64,000 bases of DNA from Chlorogloeopsis sp. ULAP01 (GCF_030381805.1 NZ_JAUDRH010000005.1:412109-476108), one strand, 5' to 3'. Counted from the first letter of the stretch, positions 35,342 to 44,703 are shown. Program-made: numbers and translations. Notes: generated from the sequence alone by a model not told the origin.

Positions 35342-35854
35342 TTAGTCAGCTAATGGATCAACACCCATATTAGTAACAACCTTACGAAGAACGGTTATTT
35401 GTTGACCGAAATCTAGTTGCTTGAGGGTTTCCAATACCTGTACACCATCACGAGAGAGTTGATAGTTTGGTGGCATAGGTACAACAAAACCTTTAACCAT
35501 CAGCTCAGATAATTCATACCAGAAAGCTAACTTGGTGTTAGCACTCAAAACACCGTAGGAACGGGAAAACTGTGTATTTCTCTTGGCAGCCAAGTCGCGC
35601 ATTACTTGCAACTGCTCTGCATGAGACATTTGCTTAATTTGATTTAACAAACCTTCGGCTAACTGTAAACGGGCAGCACCTGTTGCAGCAGGTGTAATCG
35701 AACGTCCCATTTCGGTGTAGGCATACCAAAGCACAGCCAGTTGATCGTCTACGCTCAAGCTAGTAAATACAGCTACAGTAGATGCAACAGCGTCACCTTG
35801 GGTGCTGAAAGCGCTAGAGAAAAAACTTTGAGTTGAATCAGCAGCGAATGTCAT
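35342..35854 (-). CDS. Helical carotenoid protein, HCP4-like (OCP N-terminal-domain homologue)
   Basis: 170 aa, all-helical, matching the OCP N-terminal domain: ADSTQSFFSSAF, then VAVFTSLSVDDQLAVLWYAYTEMGRSITPAATGAARLQLAEGLL, and QLDFGQQITVLRKVV. HCPs bind 3'-hydroxyechinenone or canthaxanthin; HCP4 (next to a CTDH gene in Nostoc 7120, All4941) is the one reported to quench phycobilisomes. This gene has the same neighbour, so HCP4 is the likely type, but the binding residues were not checked one by one. Start ATG 35854, with GGAG nine bases upstream, not the earlier METRFM. Divergent from queG. Confidence 0.92.
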   Translation of the reverse strand: MTFAADSTQSFFSSAFSTQGDAVASTVAVFTSLSVDDQLAVLWYAYTEMGRSITPAATGAARLQLAEGLLNQIKQMSHAEQLQVMRDLAAKRNTQFSRSYGVLSANTKLAFWYELSELMVKGFVVPMPPNYQLSRDGVQVLETLKQLDFGQQITVLRKVVTNMGVDPLAD

Positions 35855-36059
35855 AAATCTTGTCTCCACAGTCGATCTAGTTCAGTACGCTGGGAGTTAC
35901 TGAGAGGATATTTTTCACTCCCGATTCAATCTTGCATGACTTCTTTACAAATTGCAAATAAAATTTACAAATACAATGGCTAAAAAAGAGCAAATGTATG
36001 TATAGAGGGAATAGTGTATAATTTAGTTGCCACTTTTCTGGCAAATTTTTATAAGATAA

Positions 36060-37016
36060 ATGAATCAATTTTTGGGAACAAGCAGCAATGAGGTAAAACA
36101 AAAAGCCTTAGAAGTGGGGTTTCATAAGGTAGGAATAGCTGCTGTAGATGAGGTAAAAAATACAGAAAAGCAACGGTTGCAAGCATGGATAGCGCTGGGT
36201 TATCACGCTGACATGGAGTGGATGACTTCCCCTAAGCGTCAAGATATTAAGTTGGTGATGAGTGAAGCGCGATCGCTAATTTGTGTTGCTCTCAATTACT
36301 ACACACCCCACCAACGTCCCGAAGGCAAAGAGTATGGCAAAATTTCTCGTTATGCCTGGGGGCGGGATTATCACAAAGTTATGCACAAAAAACTAAAAGC
36401 GTTTTCTTTGTGGTTACAAGGACTAGGTGAAAACATTCAAGCACGTTATTATGCAGATACAGGCCCAATCCAAGATAAAGTATGGGCGCAACGAGCAGGT
36501 GTTGGTTGGATTGCCAAAAATGGTAATGTGATTACGCGGGAATTTGGCTCTTGGGTGTTTTTGGGAGAAGTGTTGACAAATTTAGAATTAAACCCAGATA
36601 CTCCCCATACACAACATTGCGGTACCTGTACTCGCTGCATAGAAGCTTGCCCTACAAGTGCAATTACCCAGCCATTTGTTGTAGATGCAAATCGCTGTAT
36701 TGCCTATCACACAATTGAAAATCGACAGGAAAAATTGCCAGAAACAGTTACGCCTTACTTACAAGGCTGGGTTGCTGGTTGCGATATCTGCCAAGACGTT
36801 TGTCCTTGGAACCAGCGTTTTGCGCGCACAACTGATGTGACAGAATTTCAACCGTATCCTGGGAATATTGCGCCTAAGCTGGTAGAATTAGCGCAAATCT
36901 CAGATTGGGAATGGGATAAAAAATTTCCGGCATCAGCGTTGCGGCGAATTAAGCCAGAAATGTTACGACGGAATGCCCGCGCTAATCTAGACGCATTCTA
37001 CTTAGTACAAGAATGA
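36060..37016 (+). CDS. queG: Epoxyqueuosine reductase (QueG)
   Basis: Cobalamin- and iron-sulfur-dependent last step of queuosine synthesis in tRNA (GUN anticodons). 318 aa with the characteristic start (KALEVGFHKVGIA), the substrate loop MEWMTSPKRQDI, YADTGPIQDKVWAQRAGVGWIAKNG in the middle, and two [4Fe-4S] binding motifs: CGTCTRCIEACP and CDICQDVCPWN. Start ATG at 36060. Its stop overlaps the HAD gene by four bases (ATGA), so the two are co-translated. Divergent from the HCP4-like gene. Confidence 0.96.
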   Translation: MNQFLGTSSNEVKQKALEVGFHKVGIAAVDEVKNTEKQRLQAWIALGYHADMEWMTSPKRQDIKLVMSEARSLICVALNYYTPHQRPEGKEYGKISRYAWGRDYHKVMHKKLKAFSLWLQGLGENIQARYYADTGPIQDKVWAQRAGVGWIAKNGNVITREFGSWVFLGEVLTNLELNPDTPHTQHCGTCTRCIEACPTSAITQPFVVDANRCIAYHTIENRQEKLPETVTPYLQGWVAGCDICQDVCPWNQRFARTTDVTEFQPYPGNIAPKLVELAQISDWEWDKKFPASALRRIKPEMLRRNARANLDAFYLVQE

Positions 37017-37648
37017 TCCAGAAAGTAATTATTTTTGATTTTGATGGTACGATTGCTGACACAGTAGATGCGCTTGTAAATATTGCGAACCGTTTAGCCA
37101 AAGAGTTTGGCTATGTACAAATTACTCCAGAAGAGCTAGCTCTCTTGAGAAATTTAACTTCTAGAGAAATTATAAATTATTCAGGTATTTCTCTTTTTAA
37201 AATACCTTTTCTAGTTAAAAGAGTAAAAGGTGAATTAAAGAATAAAATACCGGAATTGAAGCCAATTCCGGGGATTAAAGATGCATTGGCAGCACTCAAA
37301 ACAGAAGGCCACCGTTTAGGAATTGTCACTTCTAATTCTAAAGATAATGTGACAGAATTCCTCAAAATAAATGATTTAGACCAGCTATTTGAATTTATTT
37401 ATTCAGGAGTCACTATTTTTGGTAAAACAACTATTATTAATAATCTTCTTAGACAAAAGCAAATAAAATCTGAAGAAGTTATTTATGTTGGAGATGAAAC
37501 TAGAGATATAGAAGCATCAAAGAAAGCTAATATTAAAGTTATTGCAGTAACTTGGGGATTTAATGCACCAGAAGTGTTAGCCAAACAAAATCCTTATTTT
37601 TTAATTCATCATCCTAGTGAACTGCTAGAAGTTATAAATAGCTGTTAA
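37013..37648 (+). CDS. HAD-superfamily phosphatase (phosphoglycolate-phosphatase-like)
   Basis: 211 aa. Motif I IFDFDGTIADT (residues 7-17), motif II VTSNSKD (about 103-109), motif III around GKTT, motif IV VGDETRDIEAS. The cap is helical (residues about 20-85). Typical for phosphoglycolate or phosphonatase-like HAD enzymes; substrate not determinable. It begins inside queG (ATGA overlap), as expected for an operon partner. Confidence 0.9.
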   Translation: MIQKVIIFDFDGTIADTVDALVNIANRLAKEFGYVQITPEELALLRNLTSREIINYSGISLFKIPFLVKRVKGELKNKIPELKPIPGIKDALAALKTEGHRLGIVTSNSKDNVTEFLKINDLDQLFEFIYSGVTIFGKTTIINNLLRQKQIKSEEVIYVGDETRDIEASKKANIKVIAVTWGFNAPEVLAKQNPYFLIHHPSELLEVINSC

Positions 37649-37694
37649 CATTTTTCATTTACAGCAAATTTCGTTTATTTCAACCACAATTTTT

Positions 37695-37759
37695 GTAGGA
37701 GCGGGTAACAGATATCCTTTAAGTTTAAATTAGGAATTGAAATAAAACCCGCCCTTACC
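37695..37759. repeat. Fold-back element (GGGCGGGTTT ends), divergent copy 4
   Basis: Begins GTAGGAGCGGGTAACA and ends AAAACCCGCCCTTACC. The ends match the family; the inner part differs from copies 1-3. Lies between HAD (+) and the acidic protein (-), convergent. Confidence 0.6.
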
Positions 37760-37777
37760 TACAGTTATTCTCCTGAT

Positions 37778-38149
37778 TTACTTAGGCTGCCCTTTATCTA
37801 AAGCTTGTTTTAACAAGTCATCATCAACGCTAGTTACAGCTTGATCTGTTGAACCGCTAGTATCCTTTGCCATTGCTTGATAATCAGCAGGATCACCAGT
37901 TGGTTGTGCTTCTGTTTTTATCTCTTGTGCTTCAGGCATTTGATATTCAGGCGCGGTTGCTTCTTCAGCTGCTTTTGCACCTTCACTTGTGCGATCAATT
38001 TCGCTAACACTTAACTTCTGTGCAGCTTGATAATCTGCTTCCATGTCAACTTTTGGAGCTTTCTCTTCACCACTAGCAATATTTTCGGCAGCTAATCTAG
38101 CATCTTCAGTGGGAGCTTGAGAAACGTTAGGCTTAATTTCTTCTGGCAT
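37778..38149 (-). CDS. Acidic, low-complexity hypothetical protein
   Basis: 123 aa with many Glu, Ala, Asp and Gln and few hydrophobic residues, so probably disordered: ADYQAAQKLSVSEIDRTSEGAKAAEEATAPEYQMPEAQEIKTEAQPTGDPADYQAMAKD. Two ADYQA units recur (about 38-42 and 87-91). Start ATG 38149 is supported by GAGG eight bases upstream; a longer frame begins at 38179. Divergent from the second HCP gene, with which it may share a promoter region. Function unknown. Confidence 0.75.
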   Translation of the reverse strand: MPEEIKPNVSQAPTEDARLAAENIASGEEKAPKVDMEADYQAAQKLSVSEIDRTSEGAKAAEEATAPEYQMPEAQEIKTEAQPTGDPADYQAMAKDTSGSTDQAVTSVDDDLLKQALDKGQPK

Positions 38150-38368
38150 AATAGACCTCTGTAGTAATTTTTCTATCACTGCCGAGATTCTACCAAAGTG
38201 AACCTAGATATTCTTGATACCTCTAGATAGATTCTTCACCTCTATTAACAGACAGATAAAAGCACCGAGATTAAAATTGCAAACCTCTTTCTAGAGGAGG
38301 GCGATTCATGCTCTTCAACTTTGTTACGCCTTAGTGGGAACTGTAAAAATTACTCAGGAGAAGAATTT

Positions 38369-38899
38369 ATGACTACAGGTTACAATAAATCTGCGCCTCA
38401 AGCTTTGAGCGAAGAAACTCAAAAAGCTGTAGAGTCTTTTAATACTTTGGATACTGATGCCAAACTAGCTTGGTTATATTTTGTTTATGAAAAAATGGGA
38501 GACTCCATCACTCCTGCTGCTCCGTCTGCGGCAGAACCAGAATTAGCGCCAACGCTGCTTGGTGACTATTACAAACTCTCTGATGAACAGCAGTTAAAGA
38601 TTATGCGCGAAGTTGTTAATGGTGAAAACACAGAACATTCTCGTGCTTATGGTGCTCTCAAGGAAAACAACCAGCTATTTATTTGGTATGCTTGGGCGGA
38701 AGCTATGGGAGATGATGTAGTTGATATGCCAGATGATTACAACGCTTCTGATGCAATTAACAATCTCCTGTCGCAAATAGAAAAAATGGATTTTGAAGAG
38801 CAAATGTCTGTATTGCGGACGGTGGTAGGTCAAATGGGCTACAGTGATGTTAAGCCAATTGAAACGCAAGCAGAAACTGGTAAAACATCAAGTCTTTAG
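38369..38899 (+). CDS. Second helical carotenoid protein (HCP), clade uncertain
   Basis: 176 aa; the helical OCP N-domain fold again: AVESFNTLDTDAKLAWLYFVYEKMGDSITPAAPSAAEPELAPTLL, then YKLSDEQQLKIMREVV and IEKMDFEEQMSVLRTVVGQMG. Compared with the HCP4-like gene it is more acidic (DDVVDMPDDYNASDA) and has a short variable C-terminal tail. It probably belongs to HCP1-3 (singlet oxygen quenching), but I cannot assign which. AGGAGAAG before the ATG at 38369 sets the start; the earlier codons at 38321 do not look coding. Confidence 0.92.
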   Translation: MTTGYNKSAPQALSEETQKAVESFNTLDTDAKLAWLYFVYEKMGDSITPAAPSAAEPELAPTLLGDYYKLSDEQQLKIMREVVNGENTEHSRAYGALKENNQLFIWYAWAEAMGDDVVDMPDDYNASDAINNLLSQIEKMDFEEQMSVLRTVVGQMGYSDVKPIETQAETGKTSSL

Positions 38900-38906
38900 A
38901 TAGTAG

Positions 38907-38971
38907 AGTAGGGGCGGATTTATTTTAGATATTTCGTGAACTTGAGATATTATTAATAAAACCCGCCCGTA
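38907..38971. repeat. Fold-back element (GGGCGGATTT ends), divergent copy 5
   Basis: Begins AGTAGGGGCGGATTTA and ends AAAACCCGCCCGTACAG with the same flanking GTACAGTAGTTA. It lies just after the second HCP gene. Confidence 0.6.
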
Positions 38972-39060
38972 CAGTAGTTATTAGTTAGTTTTTTAACACT
39001 AATCACTAACTACTAAATGTACCTCCTCTGGCAAATTTGGTTTTTGTTTCATCTATTCAT

Positions 39061-39468
39061 CTAATTATTCAACCATTTACCAACTACCAGTTCCAGGCAG
39101 GTTTCTTTCTCAGAAAAGCCAATTTTTTTATAAAATTTAATAGCATCATCTGTAAATAAACAAACGTGCTGCCCTTGCAATTCTCCTAATAGAATTTCCA
39201 TCATTGTGCTGGCAATTCCTTGATGTCGATAGGGTGTAAATGTCCATACATCGACTATGTAAGCATTACAAACACCATCAGATAAGACACGGGCAGTTCC
39301 AATAATGCGATCACCTGCATAAGCTATACAAGTTCTATAGCTGTTGGTAAAGGATGTCTTGAGTTGTTCAGGACTTCTGCCATTATCGAAATGATCTTGA
39401 CTGAGTGTTGCTTTCATCTCTTCCCAGTCAACATTTTCGAGATTACGTTTATAAGTTAATATGCGCAC
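39061..39468 (-). CDS. GNAT-family N-acetyltransferase
   Basis: 135 aa. The GNAT core is clear: RIIGTARVLSDGVCNAYIVDVWTFTPYRHQGIASTMMEILL (acetyl-CoA loop R-x-x-G-I-A) and KFYKKIGFSEKE. Substrate unknown. The ATG at 39468 fits the fold. It is downstream of the ABC ATPase gene in the opposite coordinates order and is not obviously linked to the exporter. Confidence 0.85.
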   Translation of the reverse strand: MRILTYKRNLENVDWEEMKATLSQDHFDNGRSPEQLKTSFTNSYRTCIAYAGDRIIGTARVLSDGVCNAYIVDVWTFTPYRHQGIASTMMEILLGELQGQHVCLFTDDAIKFYKKIGFSEKETCLELVVGKWLNN

Positions 39469-39529
39469 AGAAATAGCAACACATACATTGTAATATAAAT
39501 ACTACAATACTTGGCATGGGATTGCAAAG

Positions 39530-40288
39530 TTAGGATGCTGCCATCTGACTCAAGTCAGCCGGAGTCAAGTGAGAGTGTATAACTTCACCATCGCGAAACC
39601 AGATAATGCGTTGAGTTTGGCAGGCAACATCCGGCTCGTGAGTTACCATTACCACTGTGATGCCAGTAGCATTGAGTTCGCCAAAGATATTTAATACTTC
39701 TTGGGTAGTACGCGAATCAAGAGCACCAGTAGGTTCATCTGCTAAAAGCAGCACGGGATTGTTGACAATGGCACGGGCGATCGCTACCCGTTGTTGTTGT
39801 CCGCCAGAAAGTTGAGTGGGTTTGTTGTGGAGGCGTTTTTCTAAGCCCACTCGCTTTAATGCTTCAGTTGCGCGATCGTTTCTTTCTGAAGCTTTGACAC
39901 CAGCATATACCATTGGCAACATGACATTTTCTAGTGCTGTGAGCTGGGGCAAGAGGTGGAATTGCTGAAAGACAAACCCTATTTTTTTGTTGCGGATGTG
40001 AGCCAAATCAGAATCATCCATTTGTGCCACATCAACGTTATCCAGGTAATAATGTCCTGAGGTGGGGCGATCCAGACAGCCAATGATATTCATTGCTGTA
40101 GATTTACCAGAACCAGATGCCCCCATAATCGAGCAATATTCACCCTGGTTGATAAGGAGACTAACATCATTGAGTGCTTTTACTTCTGTTTCGCCACTGC
40201 CGTAAATTTTGAAGATATTTTCTAGGCGAATAATTTCTGGTGTTTCAATTGTGGATGGAAAGTTTTGGATTTTCGATTGAGTGTCCAT
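39530..40288 (-). CDS. ABC transporter ATPase, MacB/LolD type
   Basis: 252 aa. Walker A GASGSGKST, Q-loop QQFHLLP, signature LSGGQQQRVAIARAI, Walker B VLLLADEPTGALD and switch HEPDVA. It pairs with the FtsX-like permease and the fusion protein upstream as a tripartite exporter of the MacAB-TolC kind. ATG 40288 has TAGGTAGA upstream; the frame extends to 40300 via a TTG. A 304-base repeat-filled gap separates it from the permease gene. Confidence 0.93.
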   Translation of the reverse strand: MDTQSKIQNFPSTIETPEIIRLENIFKIYGSGETEVKALNDVSLLINQGEYCSIMGASGSGKSTAMNIIGCLDRPTSGHYYLDNVDVAQMDDSDLAHIRNKKIGFVFQQFHLLPQLTALENVMLPMVYAGVKASERNDRATEALKRVGLEKRLHNKPTQLSGGQQQRVAIARAIVNNPVLLLADEPTGALDSRTTQEVLNIFGELNATGITVVMVTHEPDVACQTQRIIWFRDGEVIHSHLTPADLSQMAAS

Positions 40289-40592
40289 TCTACCTACCAA
40301 TGGATACGCCGTACCTACTTCTATCTGCTACGCGTCTACTGACTCCTGTCTTCTAGTTATGCACCAATACAGTTCAGTTAAGGCTAAAACTCTTTGTTAA
40401 AGTCAATTTTTTTTAACGAACCACAAAGGACGCATTAGACGCGGAGCGGCTACTTACCCTACGGGAAGCCGGGCAAAGCCCGTCTACAGAAGCCACTACT
40501 CTACCTTGAAGCCGGACTACGTCCGTCTACGTGTCTACCCGTAAGGGTAGGACGCAAAGAGAAGAAAAAATGCTTAACTAAACCGTATTGAG
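40289..40592. repeat. Repeat-filled gap in the exporter operon
   Basis: The gap between the permease and ATPase genes holds several short dispersed repeat pieces with local hairpins: CCGGGCAAAGCCCG, GCCGGACTACGTCCG and CTACCCGTAAGGGTAG types (about 40435-40560). No gene. Where the ATPase start is read from is not visible; the transcript may run through. Confidence 0.7.
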
Positions 40593-41810
40593 TTATGCAC
40601 TTCTCAAAGCCACAATCGGATCGAGTTTGGCAGCGCGACGAGCAGGAACAACGCCAAAAAATAAACCAATAGCACCAGAAACACCAACTGTCAGAGTAAT
40701 TGCCATTACAGAAATGCCCGCTTCTAATGGTGTTAAGGCTCCTACCAACAGAACACCACCCACGCCAATCACGGTACCAACTAAGCCACCCGCAGCAGAG
40801 AGAATAATCGCTTCAATCATGAATTGAAGCAGGATATCTTGCTCAGTTGCACCTATTGCCTTGCGCAATCCAATTTCTTGAGTGCGTTCGGTAACGGAGA
40901 CAAGCATGATATTCATAATGCCAATGCCACCGACAATCAAAGAAATAGCAGCGATCGCCGCCAGCATAATTGTCAAGGCACCAGTGATTTGTCCGACAGT
41001 TTGCAAAGCATCTTTTTGAGAACGGATACTAAAGTCGTCTTCACCAGTTATTTTATGTCGCAAGCGCAGCAAATTGGTAATTTGGAACTCTGCTGCATCT
41101 ACACTATTAGAATCACGTGCGGAAACAACGATGTAATCTAAGGCGATGCCATAGGGAGAATTGCGTCCTACTAGTCGATTGGCTGATGTTGTAATTGGGA
41201 TTAATGCTGCTTCATCGTAATTAGCACCTAAACTAGAGCCTTTCGCTTCCAGTACACCGATTACTTGAAAGCTACTATTTCTAATCCGCAATTGTTCTCC
41301 TACCGGATTTTGAGTACCAAACAGTCTCTGTGCCAAGTCTGCACCTAGCACAGTAACTTGATTGTTGCGCTTTAAGTCTATATCTGTGAAAAACCGCCCT
41401 TTACCAGTTTCAAACTCCCTTACTGTTGGGAAACTAGGAGTTGTACCAATGATGCTGACATTGGTATTACGGTTGCGGTATGTGACTACCTGCCTTGTGT
41501 TCAACTCTGGAGCAACTCCCACTACTGTTGGTACTTGAGTAGCAATTGCTTCAGCATCTGCTAATACTAAATTTTTTGGTACATCTCTGGTAATACGTTG
41601 AGTTTCCTGATTACCTGGAATAATAAATAGGACGTTTGGCCCTAAAGACTCCAACTGTTTATTAACAAACTTTTGCCCTGCTTCACCAACGCCAATCATG
41701 GCAATTACTGAGGCATTACCAATGACAATACCCAGCATAGTGAGGGAGCTTCGTAATTTATTTGATAGCAGGGTTTTACCTGCCATTTGCAGACTTTCTA
41801 GTAAGTTCAT
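40593..41810 (-). CDS. ABC exporter permease, MacB/FtsX type
   Basis: 405 aa. N-terminal TM segment (LRSSLTMLGIVIGNASVIAMIGVG), a large periplasmic MacB core domain (about 45-270), then three C-terminal TM segments (VGGIGIMNIMLVSVTER, MIEAIILSAAGGLVGTVIGVG, MAITLTVGVSGAIGLFFGVVPA) typical of MacB/YknZ. Transports a substrate out, probably with TolC; the substrate is unknown. Overlaps the fusion-protein gene by four bases (ATGA). Confidence 0.93.
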   Translation of the reverse strand: MNLLESLQMAGKTLLSNKLRSSLTMLGIVIGNASVIAMIGVGEAGQKFVNKQLESLGPNVLFIIPGNQETQRITRDVPKNLVLADAEAIATQVPTVVGVAPELNTRQVVTYRNRNTNVSIIGTTPSFPTVREFETGKGRFFTDIDLKRNNQVTVLGADLAQRLFGTQNPVGEQLRIRNSSFQVIGVLEAKGSSLGANYDEAALIPITTSANRLVGRNSPYGIALDYIVVSARDSNSVDAAEFQITNLLRLRHKITGEDDFSIRSQKDALQTVGQITGALTIMLAAIAAISLIVGGIGIMNIMLVSVTERTQEIGLRKAIGATEQDILLQFMIEAIILSAAGGLVGTVIGVGGVLLVGALTPLEAGISVMAITLTVGVSGAIGLFFGVVPARRAAKLDPIVALRSA

Positions 41811-43312
41811 GTTTGTGATTGTGCTTGTTCTCGCTTGTAGTTTGGAGGTGGATTGAGAAATATGCGATCGCCTGCGTTGACTCCTTCTAAAATTTGAGTT
41901 TGGTCATTAATTTGCGCTCCCACTACTACAGAACGAAACTGTGGTTGATTTTTGGCATCTGGCACCAAAACTCCGGTATTTCCTTTTTCCGTCACAATCG
42001 CTACAGTTGGTACTAATAAAGCATTGCTTACCTGATCACCCAAAAATGTCAAATCTAAATTCAACCCCGAACGTAGTTCTTGCTCACCCGTATCTATAGC
42101 TACCCGTACCTGAAATAAAGTCACACCTTCTTCCTTGACAGCTTCAGGAGCAATCAGGCGCACACGCCCTTTAAAGGTGCGATCGGGATAGGCATCTGTA
42201 GTAATTTCTACTGGTTGTCCCACTTTGATTCTGCCAATATCAGCTTCTGGAACTTGAGCTAGCACTTCTAAACCTTTTGCGAGGGCAACAATCGAACTAG
42301 AAGTAGCAGAGGCACTCGAAGAAGCAGAAGTCGTAGGTGCTACATACGCACCATCGTTAGCATACTTTTGCGTCACAATTCCGGTAAAGGGAGCGCGAAT
42401 CAGTGTATCTTCTAACCTAACCTGGGTAGCTTTTAACTGTGCCTGTGCCGCAGCTACAGCAGCTCGACGTTGAGCAACTACCTCAGAACGGGTGCCATTT
42501 TCTAGAAGTCGCAGTGCTGCCTGTGCTTCTGCAACAGCTGCTTCACGTTGGGCAATTTCTTCTGGACGTAAACCATTACGCAATCTTGCCAGTTCTTGTC
42601 TTGCAGCTTGTAGGCTTGCTTGAACTTGTTGAAGATTGTCTTTGGCGTTACGCTCTTCGGTCAAAGCTTCATCTAGATAATCGCGAGATACCGCGCCTTG
42701 AGATGCAGGATATTGTCTGCGCTGTACTCGTTGAGTTGCCAACTCTAGGCGAGATCTGGCTTGTTGCAATTGCGCCTGATATTGATTTACCTGAGCCTCG
42801 GCTTTAGCAATTTCTTCTTGACGACTTCCCGCCCGTGCCTCAGCGAGTTGTGCTTGGGCTTGGGCAAGTCTAGCTCTGGCTTGGGCAATTTCTTGGGGAC
42901 GACTGCCAGCTTGAGCTTCGGCAAGTTGTGCTTGGGCTTGTTCCAGGTTGGCGCGGTATTGGAGGATTTGCGCCTGAATTTCTGCACTATCCATGACAGC
43001 AATCACTTGTCCTTGCTGCACGCGATCGCCTTGTTCAACTCTTAAGGAGCTAACAATTCCAGGCTGCTTAGGGCTAATATTTACACTTTGAACTGGTACT
43101 ACCCTACCACTAGCAGTAATTCGCAAAGTAATGTTGCTTGCTTCTACAGGCACAGTAAGTGCCGCAATATCTTCTTCACTTGCACCCCGATTCACAAGTG
43201 TATAGGTCGTAGTTGTACCAGCAACTAAAACCCCAGCTGCCACCAGCCCGATCAGCCACCGAGAGGGATGCTTAATTTTACCAATTATGGGAATTTCTAA
43301 ATACGCAGTCAT
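41807..43312 (-). CDS. Membrane-fusion protein, MacA/HlyD family
   Basis: 501 aa. One TM anchor (about 18-38), then a biotinyl-lipoyl-like domain (ISPKQPGIVSSLRVEQGDRVQQGQVI), and a very long coiled coil (about 100-300) with repeats of AQAQLAEAQAGSRPQEIAQ, so the hairpin is longer than average. The C-terminal beta-barrel domain contains IRAPFTGIVTQKYANDGAYV. First gene of the operon: fusion protein, permease, ATPase. Start at 43312. Confidence 0.93.
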   Translation of the reverse strand: MTAYLEIPIIGKIKHPSRWLIGLVAAGVLVAGTTTTYTLVNRGASEEDIAALTVPVEASNITLRITASGRVVPVQSVNISPKQPGIVSSLRVEQGDRVQQGQVIAVMDSAEIQAQILQYRANLEQAQAQLAEAQAGSRPQEIAQARARLAQAQAQLAEARAGSRQEEIAKAEAQVNQYQAQLQQARSRLELATQRVQRRQYPASQGAVSRDYLDEALTEERNAKDNLQQVQASLQAARQELARLRNGLRPEEIAQREAAVAEAQAALRLLENGTRSEVVAQRRAAVAAAQAQLKATQVRLEDTLIRAPFTGIVTQKYANDGAYVAPTTSASSSASATSSSIVALAKGLEVLAQVPEADIGRIKVGQPVEITTDAYPDRTFKGRVRLIAPEAVKEEGVTLFQVRVAIDTGEQELRSGLNLDLTFLGDQVSNALLVPTVAIVTEKGNTGVLVPDAKNQPQFRSVVVGAQINDQTQILEGVNAGDRIFLNPPPNYKREQAQSQT

Positions 43313-43673
43313 AACAGCAGCCTGTCAAAAATGTTTTGTAGGTATAGTTAGAGGTGAAATTGAAGGGGGCAAATATAAGTTGCCAGTGGTAAAAGCTTGG
43401 TTTGTTGCAAATATTTGCGTGTAGCTAAAAATACTTAGTTAGTTTATGGAACTTTATTTAGTTGTGTGAGTTCAATATTGCTAGGGAAAGATTATAAATA
43501 GTTAACTTATATTTTCTTAATTTTTTTTCATAGTAGCCTTTCCAACTAGTAATTTGCTTCACCTAAATGGGTGACTTTGGTTGTCAATTGCACAATTATT
43601 TCCTTTCCCACCAGAGCGCAGATCGTTTAAGCTAGCTGGAAGATTATTGAATTTGTGGTAGAGAGGCGATAGT
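43313..43673. other. Divergent spacer between exporter operon and a TPR gene
   Basis: 361 AT-rich bases holding both promoters. No gene or clear operator seen. Confidence 0.45.
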
Positions 43674-44564
43674 GTGCCTAAACGAATTGGTTTGATTTCT
43701 CTTGTTGTTGTCTGTAGTTTGTGGAGTATCCCGAAAGCTACTCATGCACAGGCATTAATACCTCATACATTGCAACTGGATGCAGCCAAGTTGGAGCAGC
43801 AGGGGTTGAGTCTAGCCCAGGAGGCGGCTCAACTGGCACAGTTTCAACAGTATGAGATGGCAATGCCTAGAGCGCGACTGGCAGTTCAACTAGCTCCCAA
43901 GAGTGATAAAGTCTGGTTTCTCTTAGGCGGCTTATATTTACAAACCAAAAAGATAGATGATGCGATCGCCGCCCTGAAAAAAGCACAATCTCTCAATCCC
44001 AAAAATGGCGATGTTCTTTTTGCTTTGGGTTCGGCTCACTTTCAGCAGCAAAAGTACCCAACTGCTGCTAATTATTTCCAAGAAGGTTTAAAGTTAAAAC
44101 CGAATGACCCTGAGGGATTATTCGATTTGGGTAATGCTTACTATATGTTGGGTCGATTACCAGATGCGATCGCCCACTACAATAAAGCAGTTTCACAAGA
44201 TAAAAAATTCTGGCCTGCCATTAACAACATTGGTTTAATCAAGTACGAGCAAGGTGATGTTCAAGGAGCAATTAAACAATGGCAAGCCGCACTTGCAATT
44301 GACAAGCAAGCGGCAGAACCTTTATTGGCTTTAGCAGTAGCACTTTACACTAAAGGCGATCAACAACAAGGTTTGGCAATGGGTGAAACAGCACTTCGCA
44401 TTGATGATCGCTACGGTGATTTAGATTTTCTCAAGCAAAATCTTTGGGGGCAACGCTTGCTATCTGATACCCAAAAATTCCTCCAATTACCTCGGATTCA
44501 AGCAGCGCTACAGCAACGAGGAGCAAATCAATCTGCACCCACTGCTCCACAACCTGCTCAGTAA
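43674..44564 (+). CDS. TPR-repeat protein, exported or membrane-anchored
   Basis: 296 aa. A signal peptide (ISLVVVCSLWSIPKATHAQA) at the N-terminus, then about five TPR units (KVWFLLGGLYLQTKKIDDAIAALKKAQSLNPKNGDVL...). Extended helices at the C-terminus end in QSAPTAPQPAQ. Probably a periplasmic or thylakoid-lumen scaffold. GTG start at 43674. The TPR consensus matches those near photosystem assembly proteins (Ycf3-like is a cytosolic type), but no specific role can be assigned. Confidence 0.88.
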   Translation: MPKRIGLISLVVVCSLWSIPKATHAQALIPHTLQLDAAKLEQQGLSLAQEAAQLAQFQQYEMAMPRARLAVQLAPKSDKVWFLLGGLYLQTKKIDDAIAALKKAQSLNPKNGDVLFALGSAHFQQQKYPTAANYFQEGLKLKPNDPEGLFDLGNAYYMLGRLPDAIAHYNKAVSQDKKFWPAINNIGLIKYEQGDVQGAIKQWQAALAIDKQAAEPLLALAVALYTKGDQQQGLAMGETALRIDDRYGDLDFLKQNLWGQRLLSDTQKFLQLPRIQAALQQRGANQSAPTAPQPAQ

Positions 44565-44703
44565 TTGGGGATTGAGTATTAGGTACTGGTGACTGGGTAC
44601 TGGGAAGAAGAGGACACTGGGAGGGGGAGAAGGGGAGACAAGGGGAAAATCTTTCTCCTTGTCCCCAATTCCTCTAGTCCCTAGTCCCTAGTCCCTAATT
44701 TGC
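44565..44703. repeat. Low-complexity spacer with an AGTCCCT heptad run
   Basis: Purine-rich GGGAGGGGGAGAAGGGG followed by CTAGTCCCTAGTCCCTAGTCCC (about 44676-44698). Between the convergent TPR and response-regulator genes. Confidence 0.65.
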
